A stretch of 64,000 bases of DNA from Laterigemmans sp052161645 (GTDB lineage Bacteria; Planctomycetota; Planctomycetia; Pirellulales; Pirellulaceae), in assembly GCA_052161645.1 (NCBI GenBank), contig CP197414.1; one strand, 5' to 3'. Positions within the stretch are counted from its first letter, which is position 1. The number at the start of each line of letters is the position of its first letter. This document shows, one piece after another, positions 27,109 to 33,233 of the stretch. The notes below the pieces were generated by a model. It was not told the DNA's origin. It saw only the letters and a program-made list of their open reading frames with translations, and ran no database searches. A program made the position numbers and the translations under genes.

Positions 27109-27120
27109 ATTTCAAACAAG

Positions 27121-27210
27121 CGGAAGGCGAGGGAGTCGAACCCTCAAGGCACCATCAAGATGCTCGCCCGGCTAGCAACCGGATACCGTCGCCGATCGGA
27201 TTGCCCTTCC
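27121..27210 (-). tRNA. tRNA-Ser(GCU)
   Basis: Class II body with a long variable arm; acceptor GGAAGGG/GCCTTCC (one mismatch at position 7), anticodon loop TTGCTAG (GCU), discriminator G as in Ser tRNAs. Confidence 0.9.
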
Positions 27211-27219
27211 GTCAATGAG

Positions 27220-27291
27220 TGGACCGAAAGGGAATCGAACCCTTCCACCGACTTTGCAAAAGTCAGTCGCCTCCTTGGAACATGTCAGCCC
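27220..27291 (-). tRNA. tRNA-Ala(UGC), copy 1
   Basis: Acceptor GGGCTGA/TCGGTCC with the G3-U70 alanine identity pair; anticodon loop TTTGCAA (UGC); D arm irregular. Confidence 0.85.
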
Positions 27292-27293
27292 AA

Positions 27294-27390
27294 ATGAAGT
27301 GTGAAGTTTGAAGAGTGAGGTGTGAAGTGTGAAGTGTGAAATGGGTTCGCGTCTTTTCAAACTTCACCCTTCACTCTTCAAACTTCATCA
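27294..27390. repeat. Hairpin repeat (GAAGTTTGAAGAGTGAAG family)
   Basis: Near-perfect inverted repeat: GAAGTTTGAAGAGTGAGG arm, loop containing GGGTTCGCGTC, then CTTCACTCTTCAAACTTC arm. It is inserted between tRNA-Ala and tRNA-Met. Confidence 0.7.
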
Positions 27391-27391
27391 G

Positions 27392-27459
27392 TAGCGGGTT
27401 CGGGGGTCGCACCCGACGGTCCAGGCTTATGAGGCCCGGATGAGCCTGGCTCACCCGCA
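27392..27459 (-). tRNA. tRNA-Met(CAU), atypical
   Basis: Acceptor TGCGGGT/ACCCGCT with an unpaired 1-72 position (T-T), anticodon loop CTCATAA (CAU) on CGGGC/GCCTG. The T loop is TGCGACC, with the usual TTC changed. The 1-72 mismatch is initiator-like; an elongator or Ile2 role is also possible. Confidence 0.75.
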
Positions 27460-27481
27460 TTGTTGTTCCGTGCTTGATAAG

Positions 27482-27566
27482 TAGCCAAGGCGAAAGTTGA
27501 ACTCGCACGCCTCTGTGGGTACGATACTCTCGTGACTGCGTTTTACGCAGTTTCCACCACTTGGCT
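27482..27566 (-). tRNA. Class II tRNA-like gene, D arm deleted (Leu-like)
   Basis: Perfect 7-bp acceptor AGCCAAG/CTTGGCT, T arm GCGAG TTCAACT TTCGC and a long variable arm with an ACGA/TCGT hairpin. The 5' part GTGGAAACTGC runs straight into the anticodon stem (ACTGC GTAAAAC GCAGT), so the D loop is missing. The loop would read AAA. The GGTGGAA start resembles Leu tRNAs. Probably degenerate. Confidence 0.55.
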
Positions 27567-27623
27567 GTGTCAGTTATTTCTTCGCGTGTATCATGGAGAA
27601 ACGCGTACTGGAGAATTCTTTTG

Positions 27624-27989
27624 ATGCCACTGTACTTATTGGTCTTTCTCGCTGCAGCCGTCGCTCTCATTTGCCTGGGTGTGCCGCTCATTCAACGCCG
27701 AGTGCCGCCAAACCATTGGTATGGATTCCGCGTTCCTAGCACGCTGGCGGATGCAAACGTCTGGTACCCTGCCAACGAGTACGCTGCGTGGCAGTTTGTT
27801 TGGCTCGGCATCGCGGGGATCGTCGTTGCCATTGGGGCATATCTGATCCCGGGCATTCAAACCGATATGTATGCGTCCATCATCGGTGTGTTCTATCTGG
27901 TCGGAGTGCCTTTTACCGTTGTCCGGTCCTTCGTGTTCCTGCATTCGCTGACGGCTGACAAATCAAAGAAACGGTCGCACGAACGTTGA
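27624..27989 (+). CDS. SdpI-family membrane protein
   Basis: 121 aa integral membrane protein resembling the SdpI/YhfL family, in which SdpI is an immunity protein against the SdpC toxin. Three hydrophobic segments: LYLLVFLAAAVALICLGVPL, FVWLGIAGIVVAIGAYLI and IIGVFYLVGVPFTVV. The signature VPPNHWYGFRVPSTLADANVWYPAN matches the family motif N-x-W-x-G-x-R. ATG at 27624. It is the only clear + strand protein gene inside the - strand tRNA array, and its upstream region overlaps the Leu-like tRNA gene. Its role here is unknown. Confidence 0.8.
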   Translation: MPLYLLVFLAAAVALICLGVPLIQRRVPPNHWYGFRVPSTLADANVWYPANEYAAWQFVWLGIAGIVVAIGAYLIPGIQTDMYASIIGVFYLVGVPFTVVRSFVFLHSLTADKSKKRSHER

Positions 27990-27998
27990 TTTTCGAAG

Positions 27999-28072
27999 TA
28001 CTACGGGAGGGAGTCGAACCCTCAAACACGAACGTTTGAAATTCGCCGCTTTGCCGGTTTGCGTACCACAGC
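27999..28072 (-). tRNA. tRNA-Leu(CAA) with short variable loop
   Basis: Acceptor GCTGTGG/CCGTAGT (G1-U72), anticodon loop TTCAAAC (CAA) on CGAAT/GTTCG, variable region only TGTTT, T loop TTCGACT. Bacterial Leu tRNAs normally have a long variable arm. Confidence 0.8.
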
Positions 28073-28084
28073 ATGTTGATTCAG

Positions 28085-28156
28085 TACTGAGGGCGGGAGT
28101 CGAACCCGCAAGCACTTGTTCCTAAGACAAGCGGCTCGCCGTTGGCCTACCTCAGC
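28085..28156 (-). tRNA. tRNA-Leu(UAG) with short variable loop
   Basis: Acceptor GCTGAGG/CCTCAGT (G1-U72), anticodon loop CTTAGGA (UAG) on CTTGT/ACAAG, variable region TGCTT, T arm GCGGG TTCGACT CCCGC. Confidence 0.85.
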
Positions 28157-28167
28157 GTTTGCAAAAG

Positions 28168-28238
28168 TGGAGCACCGGGGAATCGAACCCCGATTTTCTG
28201 CGTGCAAAACAGACGTCCTCCCGTTGGACGAGCGCCCC
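28168..28238 (-). tRNA. tRNA-Ala(UGC), copy 2
   Basis: Acceptor GGGGCGC/GTGCTCC with G3-U70, anticodon loop TTTGCAC (UGC) on TCTGT/GCAGA, D arm GTCC/GGAC. Confidence 0.85.
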
Positions 28239-28240
28239 GA

Positions 28241-28327
28241 ATGAAGTTAGTAGAAGAGTGAAGGGTGAAGGGTGAAATTGGTTCGCGTTTCATTTTCAAA
28301 ATTCACTCTTCAGCATTCAAACTTCTC
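28241..28327. repeat. Hairpin repeat (GAAGTTTGAAGAGTGAAG family)
   Basis: Degenerate copy: GAAGTTAGTAGAAGAGTGAAG arm, loop with TTGGTTCGCGTTT, then TTCACTCTTCAGC and TCAAACTTC. The loop matches that of the copy at 27294. Confidence 0.6.
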
Positions 28328-28365
28328 AACGCCTCCCGTGTGGAAACGCTCCCAAGTTGATCAAG

Positions 28366-28448
28366 CGGATGCCGTGGGACTCGAACCCACAACGGTTTGA
28401 CCCGCAGCTGTTTTCAAGACAGTGCCCTCATCCGGCCGGGTGACTTCC
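28366..28448 (-). tRNA. tRNA-Ser(UGA)
   Basis: Class II body; acceptor GGAAGTC/GGCATCC (one A-A mismatch), anticodon loop CTTGAAA (UGA), long variable arm, discriminator G. Confidence 0.85.
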
Positions 28449-28469
28449 GAGTGTAGCGAGTGCTCGCAG

Positions 28470-28544
28470 TGACGTGAGCGGGAATCGAACCCGCGGACTC
28501 CTGGATGAAAACCAGACGATTCTGCCAACAGAATCTACCACGCC
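28470..28544 (-). tRNA. tRNA-Glu(UUC)
   Basis: Acceptor GGCGTGG/TCACGTC, D arm GATTCTGTTGGCAGAATC, anticodon loop TTTTCAT (UUC), T arm GCGGG TTCGATT CCCGC. Confidence 0.92.
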
Positions 28545-28548
28545 GAAA

Positions 28549-28620
28549 TAGTCCGTAGTCTTTAGCGAATAGTCTGTAGGTCTTTGCTATGGACTAACGA
28601 CTATCTGCTAACTGCTATCA
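28549..28620. repeat. Inverted simple repeat (AGTCTTTAGC family)
   Basis: TAGTCCGTAGTCTTTAGCGA faces GACTAACGACTATCTGCTAAC across a short loop. This is a second, unrelated hairpin family in the array. Confidence 0.5.
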
Positions 28621-28622
28621 AG

Positions 28623-28695
28623 CGATGGCAACGGGAGTCGAACCCGCAGCGACTTGATAGACAATCAAGCTTCCTTCCCAGAGGAAATTGCCACC
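28623..28695 (-). tRNA. tRNA-Asp(GUC)
   Basis: Acceptor GGTGGCA/TGCCATC, anticodon loop TTGTCTA (GUC) on CTTGA/TCAAG, discriminator G. Confidence 0.92.
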
Positions 28696-28710
28696 GAAAA
28701 TGTTCGCAAG

Positions 28711-28786
28711 GGTGACCAACCGGAATTGAACCGGCGACAAACTCATTCACAGTGAGTCTCTGGAAACCAACACCAGATCTGGCCAC
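28711..28786 (-). tRNA. tRNA-His(GUG)
   Basis: Acceptor GTGGCCA/TGGTCAC, anticodon loop CTGTGAA (GUG) on ACTCA/TGAGT, discriminator C as required for His. Confidence 0.92.
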
Positions 28787-28788
28787 AG

Positions 28789-28863
28789 CACCGGAGACTG
28801 GAATCGAACCAATGAACTCCTCGTTCAGAGCGAGGTGCAGCGACCAACAACTGCTACTCCGGC
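28789..28863 (-). tRNA. tRNA-Gln(CUG)
   Basis: Acceptor GCCGGAG/CTCCGGT (G1-U72), anticodon loop CTCTGAA (CUG) on CCTCG/CGAGG, discriminator G. Two bases from tRNA-His. Confidence 0.9.
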
Positions 28864-28882
28864 ATACATCTAATTTGCAAAG

Positions 28883-28950
28883 CACTCCGTCCGGGAATTG
28901 AACCCGACCTGCGAGCTTCAAAGGCTCGCGTCGCGACTACGCGCCGGAGA
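28883..28950 (-). tRNA. tRNA-Gln(UUG)
   Basis: Anticodon loop CTTTGAA (UUG) on CGAGC/GCTCG, T arm TCGGG TTCAATT CCCGG, acceptor TCTCCGG/ACGGAGT with mismatched ends, discriminator G. Confidence 0.82.
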
Positions 28951-28974
28951 GAAATACCATCCTTCGATTGAAAG

Positions 28975-29049
28975 CTCCGGCGGCAGGGATCGAACCTGCG
29001 ACTAAGCGATTAACAGTCGCCCTCCCGTACCAGCACAGGACCCACCGGA
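28975..29049 (-). tRNA. tRNA-Asn(GUU)
   Basis: Acceptor TCCGGTG/CGCCGGA, anticodon loop CTGTTAA (GUU), T loop TTCGATC, discriminator G. Confidence 0.92.
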
Positions 29050-29056
29050 ATGTAAG

Positions 29057-29129
29057 TGGCGGGAGACGGACTCGAACCATCGACCTCCAGGGTATGAACC
29101 TGGCGAGCTACCAACTGCTCCACCCCGCA
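29057..29129 (-). tRNA. tRNA-fMet(CAU)
   Basis: Initiator features: unpaired 1-72 (T-C) before GCGGGG/TCCCGC, followed by TGGAGCAGTTGGTAGCTC as in bacterial initiators; anticodon loop TTCATAC on CCAGG/CCTGG. The GGG/CCC pairs of the anticodon stem are not all kept. Confidence 0.88.
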
Positions 29130-29130
29130 A

Positions 29131-29201
29131 AGCGCCCAGTGGGAGTCGAACCCACACTTCCGCCATGGCAAGGCAGCAGGCTACCGCTACATCATGGGCG
29201 C
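29131..29201 (-). tRNA. tRNA-Gly(GCC)
   Basis: Acceptor GCGCCCA/TGGGCGC, anticodon loop TTGCCAT (GCC) on CTGCC/GGCGG. One base from tRNA-fMet. Confidence 0.92.
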
Positions 29202-29258
29202 AAAAAATTGCATCACTACCAATATGTCAAAGAGCGCGGATGCACGAGGCATCCAAAG

Positions 29259-29329
29259 AGCACCGAGTCGGAATTGAACCGACGTCCCCTCGTTACGACG
29301 GAGGTATCTTGCCGCTAGACGATCAGTGC
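29259..29329 (-). tRNA. tRNA-Thr(CGU)
   Basis: Acceptor GCACTGA/TCGGTGC, anticodon loop GTCGTAA (CGU), T arm GTCGG TTCAATT CCGAC. The pair closing the anticodon loop is C-C. Confidence 0.85.
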
Positions 29330-29345
29330 TTGTTGTTCATTTCAG

Positions 29346-29418
29346 TGGGACCGGTGAGAATCGAACTCACATCGCTCGGATTAAGAGTCCGATGCATTAC
29401 CTTGTCTGCCACAATCCC
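29346..29418 (-). tRNA. tRNA-Lys(CUU)
   Basis: Acceptor GGGATTG/CGGTCCC, anticodon loop CTCTTAA (CUU) on TCGGA/TCCGA, T loop TTCGATT. Confidence 0.92.
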
Positions 29419-29428
29419 AAAATCAGCT

Positions 29429-29500
29429 GTGAGTCTTGAGACGCAAGTCTTGAGATTTCATGCTCAAGACTCATCCCTCAGGACTCGTGTCTCTCGTCAG
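29429..29500. repeat. Inverted simple repeat (GTCTTGAG family)
   Basis: GTGAGTCTTGAGACGCAAG faces CTCAAGACTCATCC and further partial copies. Related to the hairpin at about 26069. Confidence 0.5.
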
Positions 29501-29573
29501 TCGGCGTGGCGGGAATTGAACCCGCGACCGTCGCCTTATAAGGACGCCGCTCTCACCCCTGAGCTACACGCCG
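29501..29573 (-). tRNA. tRNA-Ile(UAU)
   Basis: Perfect acceptor CGGCGTG/CACGCCG, canonical D arm GCTCAGGGGTGAGAGC, anticodon loop CTTATAA (UAU). UAU reads the rare AUA codon directly. Confidence 0.88.
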
Positions 29574-29584
29574 ATGTGTAGCGA

Positions 29585-29681
29585 TGGGGCCGGAGGGAGT
29601 TGAACCCTCACCTACACGACGACCAACGCGTCCTGCGTCGGTGCCCGAAGTCCGCCATGCTGCCAGTTACACCACAGCCCC
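29585..29681 (-). tRNA. tRNA of undetermined specificity, long variable arm
   Basis: Good acceptor GGGGCTG/CGGCCCC, D region GTGTAACTGGCAGC and T arm GAGGG TTCAACT CCCTC. Between them the anticodon stem does not fold canonically (GCGGACTTCGGGCACC) and a 24-nt arm CGACG...CGTCG follows. The anticodon could be CGG or UCG; neither is convincing. Confidence 0.6.
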
Positions 29682-29701
29682 GATATTCAATCGCGGCTAT
29701 G

Positions 29702-29753
29702 CGTTTCGAGCAAATTAGCATTTCAAACTTCTCCCTTCACTTTGCAAACTTCC
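29702..29753. repeat. Hairpin repeat fragment (GAAGTTTGAAGAGTGAAG family)
   Basis: Pyrimidine arm only, TTTCAAACTTCTCCCTTCAC followed by TTTGCAAACTTCC, with GCGTTTCGAGC before it. Confidence 0.5.
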
Positions 29754-29757
29754 AGAG

Positions 29758-29829
29758 TGGTAGCCCCGAGGATCGAACTCGGCACAACCTCGTTATCAGC
29801 AAGGCCTGGACAACCAGCCCTCGACTACC
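29758..29829 (-). tRNA. tRNA-Ile(GAU)
   Basis: Acceptor GGTAGTC/GGCTACC, anticodon loop CTGATAA (GAU) on CCTTG/CGAGG, T loop TTCGATC. Confidence 0.9.
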
Positions 29830-29846
29830 ACGTTGCCGCTAAAGAG

Positions 29847-29919
29847 TCGGACACCTCGGAGTCGAACCGAGACCCTCCTGGTCCCAAACCAGGCGTGCTT
29901 CCATCTGCACCTGTATCCG
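29847..29919 (-). tRNA. tRNA-Pro(UGG)
   Basis: Acceptor CGGATAC/GTGTCCG, anticodon loop TTTGGGA (UGG) on CCTGG/CCAGG, T loop TTCGACT. Confidence 0.92.
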
Positions 29920-29961
29920 ATTTGTGTTACCGATTCCGTCGGCGCGTATCTTCCTTGTCAG

Positions 29962-30033
29962 TGGGCCGGGAGGCGCTCGAATCCTCGTCTGCGGTTCTTC
30001 AGACCGCCGCTAGACCGTCTCAGCTACCAGCCC
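29962..30033 (-). tRNA. tRNA-Phe(GAA)
   Basis: Acceptor GGGCTGG/CCGGCCC, anticodon loop CTGAAGA (GAA) on GCGGT/ACCGC. First gene of the array in the direction of transcription. Confidence 0.9.
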
Positions 30034-30487
30034 AGATTGGGTTCGTTGTTGGGGTTGTGCGTTCAATGCGGACACGAAAAAAGGCCCGATGTCTGCGTGA
30101 CACCGAGCCTTCACGGAGAAAGCATTCGCTTGAAAGCGGGTGTCACATCAGACGCGGATACGTCAAGGCATTACCACTCTTCGACGGTTGGCCGCCGAAG
30201 GAGATGCCTTCGTGTATGGGTTCGAGTCGCTTGGATTGAATATTCATTGACATCAGAAAGCCCGTTGTGTGCTTGTCGTTAAATGTGACTGGTGTGTCCG
30301 GGGAGATAGACGCACTCATACCCAACTGGTTCGCGAAAAAAATCGACTTCTCAAAAAGAGATGTTCCATTGTCCGCAACGCAAGCTCAAGCAGTGTGGAA
30401 AAGCTGGCGCGGGTTGGTTGCCAAATCAGCGTGTTATGTTAGGCTCGATGCACTGAACATGAACTCCTCAAACGGAATAAGAGACTC
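30034..30487. other. Intergenic region upstream of the tRNA array
   Basis: No convincing gene in 454 bases. A 60-residue minus ORF at 30143-30325 has no supporting feature. The stretch must hold the promoter of the tRNA array (minus) and that of the small + gene at 30488; I could not pick out clear -35/-10 boxes. An intrinsic terminator on the minus strand lies within it. Confidence 0.5.
30077..30111 (-). terminator. Intrinsic terminator on the minus strand
   Basis: Minus-strand stem AAGGCTCG / CGGGCCTT (8 bp, one wobble), 15-nt loop, followed by a run of T. It lies between the phage-side genes and the first tRNA and would stop read-through into the array. Confidence 0.65.
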
Positions 30488-30676
30488 ATGAAACTGACAG
30501 AGTTTTACAACGAAGTTGCCAAGCGTGCCGACACGGATAAAACCGCGATCAATGTTGCGGACACAAAGCGAGTTCTATCCGAAGCGTTTCTGCTGCTCGC
30601 CCAGATGGATGCCGCCGATCTCTCCGACACCATCGCGAAGGGAGTCGCCCAAGCGAAGAAGAAATTGAACGCTTGA
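30488..30676 (+). CDS. Small helical protein, HU-like N-terminus
   Basis: 62 aa with ATG at 30488 preceded by a purine-rich ribosome site (GGAATAAGAG). The sequence MKLTEFYNEVAKRADTDK resembles the first helices of HU/IHF proteins, but the DNA-gripping beta arm is absent. C-terminus is lysine-rich (KKKLNA). Family not firmly recognised. Converges with the FkbM methyltransferase gene, whose stop is 6 bp away. Confidence 0.6.
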   Translation: MKLTEFYNEVAKRADTDKTAINVADTKRVLSEAFLLLAQMDAADLSDTIAKGVAQAKKKLNA

Positions 30677-30682
30677 GCGTCT

Positions 30683-31390
30683 TTATCCAGCATGGCTGCG
30701 ATGTGCCAAGAACATGCCGACTTCATGTGGGTCGTTAGGGTCGATGTGGCTGGCGTGGGTAGAGGCAAGTGCGGCTTTTAGCAGGCCATTACTCGATTTA
30801 TTGTGCCATTCGCCTCGGATCCAGCCGACTTGGCTTAGCACACCGAGTCGCTCGAGTTCTGGCAGGATCACGTATTCGGCTCCTTCGCAGTCGAGTTTTA
30901 ACAGGTCGACTTGCGGGATTCCGAAGGCGGTGAGGGATTTCCAGAGTTCGGCGGTGGTAATCGCCGGGACTTCGACTCCGAAATCCCCAGGCCGCTCTTC
31001 TAGGTCAGCCCACAGGCTGGGCACGTACTCGCCGACTCGGCTGTGGGAAACGGATGATGACAAGAGCGTGGTCTCGGACGTCTCGGTGACGGCTGCGTTG
31101 ATGAGCCGGAGCCGGTCGCTGGGAATATGCGACGTGTTTTTTTGTAGTAACGCAAAGCTCTCGGGATGCGGCTCCACGGCGACAATCTTTGCCGCTGGCC
31201 AGTACTGATGGCACAACACCGTGAAACTGCCAACGTGGGCTCCGATGTCCACGATCGTGCGGACTTCGTGCTGGCGCAAGGCCGCGATCTGGTACTCGTC
31301 TTGGAAGACCGCGTTGGCGTGCTGGATACTGGCCGGCTCAATGTGAAAGTCGCGGCCGAACGCCTTGTAGCAAACAGCGAATGGTTCCAT
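30683..31390 (-). CDS. FkbM-family methyltransferase
   Basis: 235 aa SAM-dependent methyltransferase of the FkbM type, usually O-methylating sugars or polyketides. SAM motif VVDIGAHVGSFTVL near residue 42, followed by KIVAVEPHPES; the later LLKLDCEGAEY block is the FkbM hallmark. It lies 14 bp after the glycosyltransferase gene on the same strand, so the two probably act on the same glycan. Both close the phage structural cluster, which suggests decoration of a virion protein or a cell-surface glycan. Confidence 0.85.
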   Translation of the reverse strand: MEPFAVCYKAFGRDFHIEPASIQHANAVFQDEYQIAALRQHEVRTIVDIGAHVGSFTVLCHQYWPAAKIVAVEPHPESFALLQKNTSHIPSDRLRLINAAVTETSETTLLSSSVSHSRVGEYVPSLWADLEERPGDFGVEVPAITTAELWKSLTAFGIPQVDLLKLDCEGAEYVILPELERLGVLSQVGWIRGEWHNKSSNGLLKAALASTHASHIDPNDPHEVGMFLAHRSHAG

Positions 31391-31404
31391 GGCTGCCTCC
31401 CTGG

Positions 31405-32718
31405 TTATGCGGTGAGAATCGTAAGCTCGATGGGCATGCGCTCGTGCTCCAGCCAGTGGCCTCGCCAGATGCCATCGGGCCCGCGGCGCAGGTGACAGGT
31501 CGGGCGATCAAGCCTAGAAATCGTGAGCACAGGTTGACCGTCGACCTCGTTCACGTGCCAGACGCGTTCGCACTCCGCCGCTCCTTCGCCAATCACGCGA
31601 CTGGATTCGAAGCCAATCGTTCGCTGGTCATGGCCCACTCGCTCGTACTTAGCTCGCTTGCCGGTCAGCTCTTCGATGACTCGTTGTTCATCGGTTGTCG
31701 GCTCGTCGTTTTGCCACAAAGTGCCTGACCAGCGTCTGGCTAGCTCGGCGACAAAATCAAAGCACAGTTGTTCGTTCGCCAGCGACTCATTGAAACGATT
31801 GCCACCGAAACGCCATTTGTCTTGGCAGCGATGCTGGAAAATAATCTGGCCCCGGAAGTCGAACTGCACGATCGTATGCTGATTCCAGCCAGGGCCGGCG
31901 GCGGGCATCGCGTACTGGCTGCCAACTTTACGCCAGCCCAAATGGAAACACTCTTTGTCACCGTACACGTGCTGGAAGGTAAAGTCGGAGTGCTCGGCGT
32001 ACCAGAGGGCCGTTTGTAGTTCAGCGGCACAGCGGCGTTTATCGATCAAGTATTGCCCGGACTCGAAGGCTCGCTCATGCATGGCAACCTCCGGCTCGGC
32101 CATGTCGGGCATGCCGAAAATCTCCCACACGTCCGCCTTCAATGTCCAGCAGGCATAGTCGGGCCAGAAGATGGCACCATGCTTTGCCAGTTCCGAAGAG
32201 TCGAATAAGTAGCTCGGGTCGGCAACCACCCCGTTGTCAGCATCCAAGAATAAGACTTGGGCGAAGGGGGAATGCAGTGTGGAATACAGTTTGAGCTCCC
32301 AGCCGCAAAGAATACGTGCTGGATGTTCCCGCTCCAACTGCCGCGCGTCGACGCACTGGACATCATAATCGCCCAGCAGCCGTTTCATGTAAGGATCGAT
32401 TTCGCCGTCGCCCAAGTACCAGAGCTGGATTGGCAGCGTGCAGCCGAAATGCCGCAAGAGCCGCACGTTTACCCAGACGCTGGGAAAGTACTTGAGGCCA
32501 CCGCCAGCGATGACGATGCCGCGGTCAATTGGATAAGTCCGCCGCGATGGTTTTAAGTCAATGACAAAGCGATCTGCCAATCGCTGGTGCGCTTCGATGA
32601 CGTTTGCCCACGTTGCCCAGCCACTGGGCCAAGGTCCCGGCGGACAAGTTTCGATCAGCTCAATCATCTGATCGACGGGCAATTGAGGGGTGGCTTCCAG
32701 GCAGCGGTTGATACTCAT
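31405..32718 (-). CDS. Glycosyltransferase, MNN1/GT71-like
   Basis: 437 aa from the ATG at 32718, which overlaps the upstream stop as ATGA; a longer reading frame upstream is an overlap artefact. Central GT-A-like core: GIVIAGGGLKYFPSVWVNVR, LPIQLWYLGDGEID, and VLFLDADNGVV with an acidic DxD-like motif for metal and sugar-nucleotide binding. The pattern fits alpha-mannosyltransferase-like (MNN1, GT71) enzymes. Translational coupling to the phage-side gene before it places glycosylation in the same operon as the fibre-like proteins. Confidence 0.78.
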   Translation of the reverse strand: MSINRCLEATPQLPVDQMIELIETCPPGPWPSGWATWANVIEAHQRLADRFVIDLKPSRRTYPIDRGIVIAGGGLKYFPSVWVNVRLLRHFGCTLPIQLWYLGDGEIDPYMKRLLGDYDVQCVDARQLEREHPARILCGWELKLYSTLHSPFAQVLFLDADNGVVADPSYLFDSSELAKHGAIFWPDYACWTLKADVWEIFGMPDMAEPEVAMHERAFESGQYLIDKRRCAAELQTALWYAEHSDFTFQHVYGDKECFHLGWRKVGSQYAMPAAGPGWNQHTIVQFDFRGQIIFQHRCQDKWRFGGNRFNESLANEQLCFDFVAELARRWSGTLWQNDEPTTDEQRVIEELTGKRAKYERVGHDQRTIGFESSRVIGEGAAECERVWHVNEVDGQPVLTISRLDRPTCHLRRGPDGIWRGHWLEHERMPIELTILTA

Positions 32719-33233
32719 TGGCCTTCCTTGATAGTCCGAGCTTTGTTGACCGCTCGGCGTAGCGCCCGAGCGATGAGCTGTTCGCGAAGTGGCAGCCAGC
32801 CAGCCGCCGGCACGGATTGCTCCCAGCGCTGGGCCATTTGCCGGGCGAGTTCGCGGTATTCGCCGCGCACTTGCCGGCCGGTCTTCGTGTTGAGTCGAGC
32901 GCGGAGCTGAGCACAGGCTTGGCACTGAACGGTGGGAATCAACCAATCTAAATGGAGTCGAGCGAGTCGCCGGCGAGCCCTCTCGATCTCTTCGCCAAGG
33001 CAATCCCCAATGTGCGAATAGCCGGCTGCCTGCTGGAGCAGCGCGTTCGCTACCGGCAAGCCGGCAGTGCGTCGCGCTTGCACAGCCAAGCCGCAGGTGA
33101 CACGGTTGTGAGCTTGCGGATTTGGCTGTCGCTGACAGGCACCACATGCTGCCTCATCGACCGAAATGGGAAGCCCGCTGAGGTCACTAGCAATCTCACA
33201 AGTTCCATCGCGTTTATAAGGACATGCCACCAT
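32715..33233 (-). CDS. Cysteine-rich uncharacterised protein
   Basis: 172 aa from the ATG at 33233, which lies inside the end of the SSG-repeat gene. N-terminal cysteines (ACPYKRDGTCEIA, EAACGACQRQ, RVTCGLA) and a later VQCQACAQL suggest metal binding. The C-terminal half is Arg-rich and helical. The open frame extends further upstream, antisense-like and compositionally biased through the SSG repeat, which I treat as a shadow. Function unknown; it belongs to the phage-side operon by overlap on both sides. Confidence 0.65.
   Translation of the reverse strand: MVACPYKRDGTCEIASDLSGLPISVDEAACGACQRQPNPQAHNRVTCGLAVQARRTAGLPVANALLQQAAGYSHIGDCLGEEIERARRRLARLHLDWLIPTVQCQACAQLRARLNTKTGRQVRGEYRELARQMAQRWEQSVPAAGWLPLREQLIARALRRAVNKARTIKEGQ

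Noticed and set aside
29585..29681. Selenocysteine tRNA, because of its length
   Set aside because: No UCA anticodon and no 8-bp acceptor/long D stem; the extra length is in an arm before the T stem.
30143..30325. 60-codon minus-strand gene
   Set aside because: No ribosome site, biased composition and no recognisable feature; left as intergenic.
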